64,000 nucleotides of DNA from an uncultured Draconibacterium sp. (GTDB lineage Bacteria; Bacteroidota; Bacteroidia; Bacteroidales; Prolixibacteraceae). Position numbers and translations under genes: made by a program. Shown one piece after another: positions 46,193 through 54,901 of the stretch. The stretch's first letter is position 1. Each line of letters starts with the position of its first letter. Below the pieces are notes generated by a model. The model worked only from the letters and a program-made list of their open reading frames with translations. It had not been told where the DNA came from and made no database searches. Location: NCBI RefSeq assembly GCF_963677565.1, contig NZ_OY781982.1, positions 1 through 64,000 of the forward strand, read 5' to 3'.

Positions 46193-47524
46193 CTAGTATC
46201 GTTTTTCGAGCTTAATATTTTTAAAATAGTGATTCAGAATTTCGTCGTACTTATAACCTTTGTGGCCCATTACGGCCGCTCCAATCTGGCACAGTCCAAC
46301 GCCATGCCCCCAACCAGCTCCGTGCAAAACAATTTTGCCGGGCACGCCATCAACCACATCCTCTTTCTCAACCAAAAATGCCGAGCTGTATAAATGCGAC
46401 TCACTCAGCCATCTGCGTATTTCCAGCTCTTTTCCAACGGTTATCGTCTTTTTCGAACCAACTATTTTCAGTTTTATCAGGCGCCCTGACGCACCGCGTT
46501 CCACCGGAATCATATCCAGGATCTTTCCGAAGTCATGCCCCGAGCGTTTCAGTATCAATGCAGAAAGTTCATCCTGTTTGTATTCCACCGTCCAGCGGTA
46601 AAAATCTTTAGCGGTCCAGTCGTATTCATTCAGCACCTGTTTTAGCACCTCTTCATCGTCGGTATTACAAAACGCTTCCGGTGCATTTTTTAACCACGGA
46701 ACGGCATTTTCTTCAATGGTTAGATCGGTTTCAAAACCTTTTGGAGCTGCCGGATTATCAATTACCGCCGTTAAATACGGGTGATTTACAGGCTCCCAGC
46801 AATTCTCAAATAGCTCAGCAATTCCGCCGCAACACTTTGAGAAACGTGCATCGCAAATCGCGCCGTTATAGGAAAGTACCACGCCGGCCGTTTCGTTCAC
46901 CGCCTTTACCACATTCGGATTATGCGAACGTGTAGTTCCCTGGTAGCGCTGGCAATGATCGTCGGCACAAACATGAAAATTCGTATGATCTTCGCGGTCG
47001 TACCACTTTAGATATTCACCATCGGCTTCAAAAGTGCTTTCATATGTTTCTCCGGCATCGGTAAGTTTATCCTGCTTTTCGGTTTGGGCAATTAACCAGC
47101 TACGCGAAATAATGGCGTGCGCTTTCAGCAAATCGAGCGAACTTTTCGCACTCATCTCCGATGAAATTACACTGATCAGGTAATCCTCGATCGACAAAAT
47201 ATTTACTGCCGTAATTTTATCCTCTTCGATGATAAACTTCAGTGCTCCCTGAAATTTCTGATCTTCCTTTTGCTCCCAGTGAAAATTTACACCGATGGTA
47301 ACATCTTTTAATTCAAACTCCGAGTTCCCCTTGTCGAGCGGCATAAAATACAATTTATCGCCACTGATTTTGGAGTCGGCAAGCTGAAGGATTCCATTTT
47401 CGAAACATACTGATCCATCTCCCGAAAAAGTATGTTTTGTCCCCACCAACTGGTATTCGCCGTGAAATTTAAAATCGATTTTATCGGCACTCATTATGCC
47501 TACATGAATATTTGGCCTGTTCAT
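46193..47524 (-). CDS. SpoIID/LytB-domain protein without signal peptide
   Basis: 443 residues. SpoIID signature: NILSIEDYLISVISSEMSAKSSLDLLKAHAIISRSW, with Glu123 at the SpoIID lytic-transglycosylase catalytic position, and C-terminal VLHGAGWGHGVGLCQIGAAVMG. The N-terminus (MNRPNIHVGIMSADKI) has no signal peptide or membrane helix, so it may act in the cytosol on imported muropeptides, or be exported by an unseen route. Overlaps the DUF4922 gene by 4 bp (ATGA), so translation is coupled. Confidence 0.85.
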   Translation of the reverse strand: MNRPNIHVGIMSADKIDFKFHGEYQLVGTKHTFSGDGSVCFENGILQLADSKISGDKLYFMPLDKGNSEFELKDVTIGVNFHWEQKEDQKFQGALKFIIEEDKITAVNILSIEDYLISVISSEMSAKSSLDLLKAHAIISRSWLIAQTEKQDKLTDAGETYESTFEADGEYLKWYDREDHTNFHVCADDHCQRYQGTTRSHNPNVVKAVNETAGVVLSYNGAICDARFSKCCGGIAELFENCWEPVNHPYLTAVIDNPAAPKGFETDLTIEENAVPWLKNAPEAFCNTDDEEVLKQVLNEYDWTAKDFYRWTVEYKQDELSALILKRSGHDFGKILDMIPVERGASGRLIKLKIVGSKKTITVGKELEIRRWLSESHLYSSAFLVEKEDVVDGVPGKIVLHGAGWGHGVGLCQIGAAVMGHKGYKYDEILNHYFKNIKLEKRY

Positions 47525-48459
47525 TGCTTAAGTTTTGTAGTTAGTTTATCAAATTGGTCAACAGGCAACAAAACCTGTCTTAGAATACTTTCAATGTCGG
47601 TTTTTCTGATCTTAAAAAAATCCTTTTCCTGTGGAGTAATCAAAACGCCGCCCATATCAACCGAGGCCGGACTGATCAGAATATTTTCTTCGCCTTCAGC
47701 AAAATACTGCGACGGACGATGCAGCGCACGTGGAAAAACCAAAACCCGCCAGCCTCCACCGATATATTGGGTAAGAATATTCAGCATTGGTTCCTCATCG
47801 CTTTGTGAAGCTTCCAGCTCATTATAAATGTGTGAAAAAGCATTAATCAAGGCCATTTTATCGGCCGCTTCCAACACCAAAAAATTTCGAAGTCCGTCTT
47901 TTATGGCGCAAAAATTCACCTTGTTCTTTTCCCACTCGTCACCATATTCTCGCTTTAATGCGGCTGTTTCCTCATCAAGCGGCATAAAACCTGTGTTTCC
48001 GGCCTGAAAATGAAAATGATCGGGTGCTGAAGCTCCACATTTGGGGCCGTTGTAAAACACGGTAAAACCTTCCATTGCCTGTGCCAGATCAAGCATGTCA
48101 CCAAAGTTTCCTTCTATTTGCTGAGGCGTGTGCGCAAAGGCGGGGATTGTAAAATGCTCCGGAAAAATCGGGAATGGATTGACCAATACCTCATAATCGC
48201 CAAAAGTTACGCCGCGCTGCACGGCCGGTCGGTTTGCCGCACACAAAAAACACGGACGCGCTTCAATCGACTTTTTATCCACTTTGGCTGCCGACGAAAC
48301 AATTCGTCCGGGGTTAAACTGTACTTTTACCGTAAATCCGTCGAACTGAAATTCGCGCACCTGCACATTTTCCAGTCCGGCGAAGTTCTTTCCTGCCAGT
48401 TCCCATTCCGTTTTCTGATCGGCAAGCAGTTGTTTTATTTCTGTTGCAATTGATTTCAT
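47521..48459 (-). CDS. DUF4922 HIT/GalT-like protein in cell-wall salvage operon
   Basis: 312 residues from the ATG at 48459; a GTG 12 bp upstream also fits. CFLCAANRP holds a CxxC (about residues 70-73), and CGASAPDHFHFQAGN holds His-x-His-x-Gln (about 148-152), the nucleotidyl-transferase/phosphorylase core of the GalT/GDP-galactose-phosphorylase branch of the HIT superfamily. Expected chemistry: nucleotidyl transfer to or from a sugar phosphate; substrate unknown. Coupled to the SpoIID gene; between GT2 and SpoIID. Confidence 0.8.
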   Translation of the reverse strand: MKSIATEIKQLLADQKTEWELAGKNFAGLENVQVREFQFDGFTVKVQFNPGRIVSSAAKVDKKSIEARPCFLCAANRPAVQRGVTFGDYEVLVNPFPIFPEHFTIPAFAHTPQQIEGNFGDMLDLAQAMEGFTVFYNGPKCGASAPDHFHFQAGNTGFMPLDEETAALKREYGDEWEKNKVNFCAIKDGLRNFLVLEAADKMALINAFSHIYNELEASQSDEEPMLNILTQYIGGGWRVLVFPRALHRPSQYFAEGEENILISPASVDMGGVLITPQEKDFFKIRKTDIESILRQVLLPVDQFDKLTTKLKQ

Positions 48460-48466
48460 TTTTTTG

Positions 48467-48565
48467 TTCACGCAGAGTTCGCTAAGATTATCGCAAAGAC
48501 CACAAAGATTGAAGATTCGAAATAAAACTTAGCGCACTTTGCGCTTCTTTCTTCCTTTGCGTGAA
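48467..48565. repeat. ~100-bp imperfect palindromic intergenic repeat
   Basis: Ends TTCACGCAGAG (48467-48477) and CTTTGCGTGAA (48555-48565) are inverted copies; inner GCTAAG/CTTAGC and GCAAAG/CTTTGC pairs continue the symmetry. Fills the only sizeable gap (about 100 bp) of this operon. Looks like a dispersed REP/MITE-type intergenic repeat or a long mRNA stem. Confidence 0.65.
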
Positions 48566-48574
48566 ACTTAAATA

Positions 48575-50035
48575 TTAACCTCTGTTCTTTCTTTGACGGG
48601 CTTTTAACTCGATAGTACGAATCCTGTCTTTGTACGTATTATGCGCATTCATTTTTACAATATCCAACGCGGCATCCGAGTTATCGTCCCAGCGGCGGCA
48701 CAGGTACAAATTCTCGTAAATACGGCCAATCTGGTAATTTCGTGAAATGGCCAAACCAACTGCATAATCTTCACCGTAGCTGGTATTTGGAATTTTCACA
48801 TCGCGCAATACCGGTGTGTAGAACGCACGCGGTGCTCCCAAACCATTAATTCGCAAGGCATTGTTTTTACCGTTGTCAGGTGTCCATTCTTTGTGGTCGA
48901 TAATTCCTGGTGGAATTTCTTCCAAATCGAAATTCACCAGCTGATAGGTTCCCACCACCATGGCACATTTTTCTGCTTCAAAAACATCAACCACTTTTTG
49001 CAGCGTGTTTTCGTCTTTGTATATATCGTCGCTATCGAGTTGCATGGCAATCATTCCGCAACGCGAATCGTGAACTCCAAGGTTCCAGCATCCGCCAATT
49101 CCAAGGTCTTTGCGCACCGGAATAATGTGTACCACACGCTCATCTTTTTCAGCAAAAGATTGAATAATTGAAGTGGTTTTATCAGTGGAGTGATTATCAA
49201 TAACGATCAGGTTAAAATCGAAATCCGTTTTTTGCATCAATACCGATTCGATAGCATCAGCAATAGTTTTCTCGCGATTGCGCACCGGAATAATTACCGA
49301 AGCTTTTTTCGCAAAAGCCTTTTCATCCAGTTCCACCGGCGTAAAATCAGAACTTAACCAAGCGCCCACATCTTTTAAATGTTCGGTGGCAGCCTGTTCC
49401 ATTTCAACCTGCACCTGACGGTTTTTCGGATCTACATAGTCAAATATTTTTTGGCCGCTTTTGCGGTTGTCGGTCTCATCGATGGTATATAAGAACTCAG
49501 GAATACGGAACAATTCGCCCTGCTGCGCCACTTTTAAACGCAGGTAATACATTCCGGCGTGTTCAAAATCCTGTGTCATATTTTGTGCAGCCGCCTGAAA
49601 TGCATCGGCTTTGTACAATACCAGCGGACCAAAATTAAAGTCGTCGCGCAAACTACCCAGCTGGTAATCGATAACCGGATGCGTTGCCAGTTTGCCTTCT
49701 TTCACCTCGTAATAATCCGAATACACTTTAACGGCGCCGGTTAATTCTGCGGTGTCCACCAAACGCTTGATGGCAAATTGCCCCAGTTGTACAGCCGTTA
49801 CTTTTGTATGCAACAAAACGTAATCCACGCCTTCTGCCAAAGCAGCCATTTGTTTTACCGTTGTTGTTGTCGTTAATGAATCAAAGGAAAAAGCTTCTGC
49901 CTTTTCGCCGGCTTCTTTGGCCACATTTTCGGGTAAAAATATTTTATTTACTGAAGGATTGGCCTGTAATTCTCCAATCATTTCCGCTACTTGCGACCAG
50001 GCTGCGGCGGGTACGAAACAGTTAATTTTAGTCAT
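48575..50035 (-). CDS. Family 2 glycosyltransferase with two GT-A-like domains
   Basis: 486 residues from the ATG at 50035; another ATG at 50059 overlaps the upstream stop. The C-terminal half is a clear GT2: KASVIIPVRNREKTIADAI, NLIVIDNHSTDKT and the metal motif QLDSDDIYKD. The N-terminal half also has a GT-A-like look (KVYSDYYEV, RDDFNFGPLVLYKADAF) but with weaker motifs. Cytosolic, no membrane helices. Together with the DUF4922 gene it would form a nucleotide-sugar/transferase pair; acceptor unknown. Confidence 0.85.
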   Translation of the reverse strand: MTKINCFVPAAAWSQVAEMIGELQANPSVNKIFLPENVAKEAGEKAEAFSFDSLTTTTTVKQMAALAEGVDYVLLHTKVTAVQLGQFAIKRLVDTAELTGAVKVYSDYYEVKEGKLATHPVIDYQLGSLRDDFNFGPLVLYKADAFQAAAQNMTQDFEHAGMYYLRLKVAQQGELFRIPEFLYTIDETDNRKSGQKIFDYVDPKNRQVQVEMEQAATEHLKDVGAWLSSDFTPVELDEKAFAKKASVIIPVRNREKTIADAIESVLMQKTDFDFNLIVIDNHSTDKTTSIIQSFAEKDERVVHIIPVRKDLGIGGCWNLGVHDSRCGMIAMQLDSDDIYKDENTLQKVVDVFEAEKCAMVVGTYQLVNFDLEEIPPGIIDHKEWTPDNGKNNALRINGLGAPRAFYTPVLRDVKIPNTSYGEDYAVGLAISRNYQIGRIYENLYLCRRWDDNSDAALDIVKMNAHNTYKDRIRTIELKARQRKNRG

Positions 50036-50051
50036 TATAAATTGTTTTTTC

Positions 50052-53024
50052 TTAATCATTTAACATTCTCAGTATTTCGTGCATTAAGGCATCACGCTCA
50101 TTCTGCCCTTTTACACTCTCAAACGGAAAGCCCAGCACCAGCGATTTGTGTTTGCTTTCATAAAAAACGCCTGCACTAATTCCGTTTTCTGCGTATCGGA
50201 AAATCGTTTTTCCGTTTTTATCAAACGCTTCTATTCCATCGGGTGCTTCAACCGGGTAGTGCTCCAAAACGTAATCGGTGTTGAACGTTCCTGTAAAGTT
50301 ACTATTTGAATTCACGGAATAAAATTGCCCGTTTTTTACCGCATGATCTGTTCGCCATTTAAACCCGAGTAGATTTCCGAGCCGTTCCTTTTGCGATTTT
50401 TCTTTTGCGATTTCAGATCCTACATACGCTCCCGACATGAATATGTTTCCGCCATTTTCCGCGTATTCCGAAAGCGCATTTAGCATTTTTTCGGTGTAGA
50501 TTTCAAAATAAGGAACTGAATCTTTTCCGGGTAACAAAGTCTGTTTTTCTTCGCCGTAGAGCAAATCAACCAATTTGTAATTGTTTAAATCTGCCAAACC
50601 GTTCTCCACGGCTTCATCGCTCGATGTTACAAAACTATAATCATTTCGCAGTAAACTCTTGCCGTGAACCAATGAAAAATCAAAGGTATTGCCTCTGAAA
50701 ATGATTGTTTCCAGATCGGCATAACTCGCGCCGAATCCAGGGCTGTCATCATCCAACCAAACAGATTTGCGCTCAAAATCGTACTGATCGCCGGTGGTTG
50801 ACACATCGTAACCATAAGCCACTCCATGATCGAGAAAACGCCAAACGCCGGCTAACGAATCGGTTTCAAAAATGGCCGGGCCATCAATGCGGTCGAAACC
50901 ATTTACAATTAAAACCTGTCCTTTGCTATTTTCGGCAATTCCCACTGCTGCTGTTTCTGAAGGAAAACTTTCGCCACCGGCATTAACGGCAGTTACCTGA
51001 ATTCCGTAAACTTTACCGGGCTCCAGATCGGTCAAAGTAATTTCGGGTTCCGTTACCAGGGTTCCGTTATCAAAACCATTGTCGCCAACTCGTTTATACA
51101 CCATATATTTTTCAGGAACAGCTGTTGGCTCCAGCTCATCCATTACGGGTTTCCATGCTAATTTCACGGTATTTCCGTTGGTGAACCTGGCGTTTAAATG
51201 ATCAACCGGCAAAGGTTGCACCACATAATCCTGCCCGTTTTGTGACGTTATAAAACGCAACATTCCTTTATAAATAGCACGCGAAACATCAAACCGAAAT
51301 TTAGGGTTCAGCACATATTTTGCATCCTCCAGATTTTGGTGCGACAGTAACTCCAGCAACATCGTCGGCACCTGCGGACGATAAGCTTCGCTGTATTGCG
51401 AGTTCCACATTCCGCGGCGCGTCCAGTTGCTTTTATAAACGGCATTCATATCGCTTACAATCTGCGTTTGTATCAGATCGGTCAAATCGCGCGAGGCATA
51501 TTTCGATTGTCCATCGGGGAAAACAGAAGTATCCCGGTCGGTTGAATAGATGCCGAGCGTTCCAACAATTTTATTGTCGGGCAAAATTCCGGCATCGGTA
51601 TGAAATGCAAAAGCCAGATCGATGGGAATCTCCAATCCCGGAGCCATTCGGTTTTTGGTCGGGCCAAATGGTGCTCCCATCAGCCAGTTTACCCACTCAC
51701 CACGACTCATATAATCGTCTTTGTAATCGTCTTCGCCTTTGTGCAGGTTCCACACCAGCGTGTCGGGCGCACCGGAATATTGCAGGTTGTAACGGGCACC
51801 TTCAAAATAACGCGCTAATCCGCCTGCTCTTCCATTGCGCGCAATATTTCCCATTCCTCCGCCAAAACGTACAGCATCAGCCGAAAATGTTTTTCCCTCG
51901 CCTTCCGGGGCGATCAACTCTACTTTAGCGGCCGTTTTATCCTTTCCTGCATTGAAATAAAATTTATCGAGATAAATCCAGGTTCCGTAACCCATGCGTT
52001 GGTCAACCAGAAAATCACTTACACCACCCGAATGCGTTACACGATAAGTCACCGGCCCATCACCTTTAGCATACGACACATAAACGCCGTATTCTCCAGC
52101 CTCCGGAAAATCAGGGATATAAGTAGCAATATTGGGTTTATTTCTACTATCAAACTGAATTGCAGACCCTTCCTGAAAAGGATTTGTTGTTCCCTGTATG
52201 AATTCAGAATAAACAAATCCTTTATCCTTATCGTTGCGTTTTCGCGGTTTTTTGAATTTGCTTTTCCCTGTCGATTGGTCATTGTCAACAAGCACTTCGT
52301 GAATCTGCCAGTCGCGTTCGCGCGCATTAAAAACATTGGCACCGGCATTTTCCAGCATCGGAATAATAAATGGAATTACGAACGAACTTGGTGAAATATC
52401 TTCGAGATTGGTAAACAAACGTGCCCGCTGCCATTCCCAACGGTCGCGGGCAGGTTCGTAATACCAGCCATGGCTGTTCCACAAAGCAATATTTGCTCCA
52501 TCCAAACCTTCCGAAATCAAATAAGGGCGTATTTTTTGAACCACATTTTTTCGATGTCGCACTTCGGGTGTTAGCCTGTTTTTATTCTCAGCAATTTCGT
52601 TTCTGTAATAATTGGGCACCAGTTCCGATAATGTCAATTGATTAGCCCATATTTTTAAAGGAATATTTTGTAAAGAATCGGGCAAGACCGCTCTGATGGA
52701 GTCTTGCACTACCGATAGACTACTTTCCCGAAGAGGCATTTCGGCCAATGCTTTATTAAAAAACAAATTCAGCGTGTCGTTAGCTGATGAAAAATAAGCC
52801 GTATCAAGTGATACTTTTTTTCCGTTTTGGTAATTTTCATTTCCGCCATAAAAGCTGGCACTGCTTTTCTGATTGAACAACCCATTTAACTGTAATTTCA
52901 GGCTATCCGTTTGCTGTGCTGCAACCGAAGTAGAAAAGATAAGAAATAACAAGAAAAACAGGCAGCACACCACATTCTTGTAAAAATTTAGGATTTTTAA
53001 TTTAGCCAGGTTTAAGTTCTTCAT
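50052..53024 (-). CDS. Secreted N-acetylmuramoyl-L-alanine amidase-like protein with golvesin and FnIII domains
   Basis: 990 residues, signal peptide ending VAAQ. An amidase_3-like fold appears split: NIALWNSHGWYYEP (His185) and LFTNLED (Glu208) first, later DLAFAFHTDAG and a MLLELLSHQN Glu. Between them (about residues 265-395) sits a golvesin/Xly-type domain (YIPDFPEAGEYGVYVSYAKG, VRFGGGMGNIARNG). An FnIII domain follows (~620-710), then a C-terminal ~240-residue region of unknown fold. Likely cleaves the MurNAc-Ala amide outside the cell or in the periplasm. First gene of the minus-strand salvage operon; promoter and operator lie at 53052-53087. Confidence 0.82.
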   Translation of the reverse strand: MKNLNLAKLKILNFYKNVVCCLFFLLFLIFSTSVAAQQTDSLKLQLNGLFNQKSSASFYGGNENYQNGKKVSLDTAYFSSANDTLNLFFNKALAEMPLRESSLSVVQDSIRAVLPDSLQNIPLKIWANQLTLSELVPNYYRNEIAENKNRLTPEVRHRKNVVQKIRPYLISEGLDGANIALWNSHGWYYEPARDRWEWQRARLFTNLEDISPSSFVIPFIIPMLENAGANVFNARERDWQIHEVLVDNDQSTGKSKFKKPRKRNDKDKGFVYSEFIQGTTNPFQEGSAIQFDSRNKPNIATYIPDFPEAGEYGVYVSYAKGDGPVTYRVTHSGGVSDFLVDQRMGYGTWIYLDKFYFNAGKDKTAAKVELIAPEGEGKTFSADAVRFGGGMGNIARNGRAGGLARYFEGARYNLQYSGAPDTLVWNLHKGEDDYKDDYMSRGEWVNWLMGAPFGPTKNRMAPGLEIPIDLAFAFHTDAGILPDNKIVGTLGIYSTDRDTSVFPDGQSKYASRDLTDLIQTQIVSDMNAVYKSNWTRRGMWNSQYSEAYRPQVPTMLLELLSHQNLEDAKYVLNPKFRFDVSRAIYKGMLRFITSQNGQDYVVQPLPVDHLNARFTNGNTVKLAWKPVMDELEPTAVPEKYMVYKRVGDNGFDNGTLVTEPEITLTDLEPGKVYGIQVTAVNAGGESFPSETAAVGIAENSKGQVLIVNGFDRIDGPAIFETDSLAGVWRFLDHGVAYGYDVSTTGDQYDFERKSVWLDDDSPGFGASYADLETIIFRGNTFDFSLVHGKSLLRNDYSFVTSSDEAVENGLADLNNYKLVDLLYGEEKQTLLPGKDSVPYFEIYTEKMLNALSEYAENGGNIFMSGAYVGSEIAKEKSQKERLGNLLGFKWRTDHAVKNGQFYSVNSNSNFTGTFNTDYVLEHYPVEAPDGIEAFDKNGKTIFRYAENGISAGVFYESKHKSLVLGFPFESVKGQNERDALMHEILRMLND

Positions 53025-53051
53025 AATTTTTTCCGACTAAGATTGTGGGAA

Positions 53052-53087
53052 CAAATGTAGGCAAAATTTGTATTACATATTACAAAT
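53052..53087. promoter_or_regulatory. Divergent promoter with GntR/FadR-type operator (amidase / amino-sugar kinase)
   Basis: Operator at 53066-53087: ATTTGTATTAC joined to ATATTACAAAT, with 7-bp inverted ends ATTTGTA/TACAAAT and a TGTATTACA core. The same 22 bases recur without a mismatch at 57129. A -7 box TACATTTG for the amidase gene reads on the minus strand at 53059-53052, so the operator covers the spacer to the -33 region. Confidence 0.8.
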
Positions 53088-53148
53088 TCAAAAAGATTTT
53101 GTAGATTTGCATCAGAAAATTTCTGAAACTAAAATCAATACCATCAGA

Positions 53149-53985
53149 ATGATCGTAATAGCAGATAGTGGCTCATCAAAAACCGATTGGTTATTTTTAA
53201 GTTCTGAAAATGAATTCAGCATCAACTCTTCGGGGATCAATCCATTCTTTCAACAAACCGAAGAAATTTACGCCACACTATCCACTACATTTGAAACTGT
53301 TGAGAAAGCAGAAGTAAGCAAGGTATTTTTCTACGGGGCCGGTTGTATTAAAGGCAAAACCGATTATATTGTTGCCGATGCACTTAAACAGTTATTCCCA
53401 AACGCGTTGGTGTTTGTTGAAGACGATATATTGGGTGCAGCACGTGCTTTATTGGGAAAATCATCGGGCATTGCCTGTATATTGGGAACAGGAACCAACT
53501 CTTGCCTGTACAACGGATCGGAGATTATTGATAAAGTGCCTACGCTTGGTTTTATTTTGGGAGACGAAGGAAGCGGTGCCTACCTCGGAAAACTTTTTAT
53601 AAACGACTATTTCAAACGCGCCATTCCTGAAGACCTGAAACAAAAAATGGAAAGCGAACTACACCTGGAATTGGCAGATGTTTTAAATGCTGTTTATCGG
53701 CAGGAATATCCCAGTCGCTACTTGGCTAAATTTTCTGCATTTCTTGGCATTAACAGAAATCATATTTACGTGCAAAACCTAATAAAAAGAAGTTTTACCG
53801 ATTTCTTTTACAAAAATATTGAGCGCTATAACGACTACAAAAACTACAGTGTAAATTTCGTTGGTAGCATTGCCTATCACTATTCAGACCTGTTAAAAGA
53901 AGTCGCATTTAACAGAAATATTAAAATAGGAAACATTATTGACAAGCCGATTGAAGGGCTAAAAAAATATCATAGCAATTATTAA
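53149..53985 (+). CDS. BadF/BcrA-family amino-sugar kinase (GlcNAc/MurNAc kinase, MurK-like)
   Basis: 278 residues from the ATG at 53149. A TTG start at 53068 would put the coding region over the operator, so it is rejected. ASKHA ATPase motifs: IVIADSGSSKTDWLFL (phosphate 1), INPFFQ, and GIACILGTGTNSC and GFILGDEGSGAYLGK typical of N-acetylglucosamine kinases. Ends 1 bp before murQ, so it most likely phosphorylates MurNAc (and GlcNAc) to feed the etherase. Cytosolic. Confidence 0.9.
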   Translation: MIVIADSGSSKTDWLFLSSENEFSINSSGINPFFQQTEEIYATLSTTFETVEKAEVSKVFFYGAGCIKGKTDYIVADALKQLFPNALVFVEDDILGAARALLGKSSGIACILGTGTNSCLYNGSEIIDKVPTLGFILGDEGSGAYLGKLFINDYFKRAIPEDLKQKMESELHLELADVLNAVYRQEYPSRYLAKFSAFLGINRNHIYVQNLIKRSFTDFFYKNIERYNDYKNYSVNFVGSIAYHYSDLLKEVAFNRNIKIGNIIDKPIEGLKKYHSNY

Positions 53986-53986
53986 A

Positions 53987-54790
53987 ATGAGGATCACAGA
54001 ATCATCATCACTATACGACAACCTCGATAAAATGACAGTTGAAGAACTGTTAACCGGAATAAACAACGAGGATGCAAAAATACATGTTGCCGTACAAAAA
54101 GAAATTCCACAAATTGAAAAACTGGTTACTCAACTTGTTGAACGGATAAAAGCAGGTGGCCGCCTGTTTTATTTAGGCGCCGGAACCAGTGGACGTTTGG
54201 GAATTCTGGATGCATCGGAAATACCACCAACTTACGGTATGCCCGATGGCGTTGTAATTGGCCTTATTGCCGGCGGCGACCGCGCCATTCGCAAAGCTGT
54301 TGAAGCTGCAGAAGACAATATTCATGGCGGATGGGAAGATCTCCAGAAATTTCAGGTTAACGAAAAGGATACCATAGTTGGAATTGCAGCTTCAGGAGGC
54401 ACTCCATACGTTATTGGCGCCCTGAAAGATGGTAACAACAACGGATTGCTTACCGCTTGTATTACCTGCAACCCTGATTCGGAGATTGCAAAAGTTGCCA
54501 AAATTGCAATAGAACCAATTGTTGGCCCAGAGTTTGTTACCGGAAGCACACGAATGAAAGCCGGAACAGCTCAAAAAATGGTGCTGAATATGATCACAAC
54601 CTCGTTGATGATAAAACTGGGACGTGTAAAAGGAAACAAAATGGTTGACATGCAGCTTACGAATAAAAAGCTGGTTGAACGCGGATCGAAAATGATTGTA
54701 GACGAACTGGGTATTGAATTTGATGAAGCCCAACGACTATTACTTTTACACGGATCAGTTAGAGAGGTAATCGAAAATTACAGAAAATAA
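53987..54790 (+). CDS. murQ: N-acetylmuramic acid 6-phosphate etherase
   Basis: 267 residues. SIS-fold motifs: GRLFYLGAGTSGRLGILDASEIPPTYG, then ALKDGNNNGLLTACITC, PEFVTGSTRMKAGTAQKMVLNMI, the MurQ signature. Cleaves the lactyl ether of MurNAc-6-P to GlcNAc-6-P and D-lactate in the cytosol. Coupled to the kinase gene (1-bp gap), ending at a terminator. Confidence 0.96.
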   Translation: MRITESSSLYDNLDKMTVEELLTGINNEDAKIHVAVQKEIPQIEKLVTQLVERIKAGGRLFYLGAGTSGRLGILDASEIPPTYGMPDGVVIGLIAGGDRAIRKAVEAAEDNIHGGWEDLQKFQVNEKDTIVGIAASGGTPYVIGALKDGNNNGLLTACITCNPDSEIAKVAKIAIEPIVGPEFVTGSTRMKAGTAQKMVLNMITTSLMIKLGRVKGNKMVDMQLTNKKLVERGSKMIVDELGIEFDEAQRLLLLHGSVREVIENYRK

Positions 54791-54840
54791 AATATAAATA
54801 TCTGCAGAAATGTAGATCTTATACTATGCGAAAGATAGAA

Positions 54841-54880
54841 GAACCGTTTGCTGAACAATCAGTTTAGCGGTTCTTTTTTT
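54841..54880 (+). terminator. murQ terminator
   Basis: GAACCG at 54841 pairs with CGGTTC at 54868-54873, inner GCTGA/TCAG pairing, then a T-run. It also separates murQ from the convergent epimerase gene. Confidence 0.85.
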
Positions 54881-54901
54881 ATGATGCAATGCCACTAAAA
54901 A

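Noticed and set aside
53068..53148. N-terminal extension of the amino-sugar kinase from a TTG start
   Set aside because: The extension encodes the operator palindrome; the ASKHA domain begins at the ATG at 53149.
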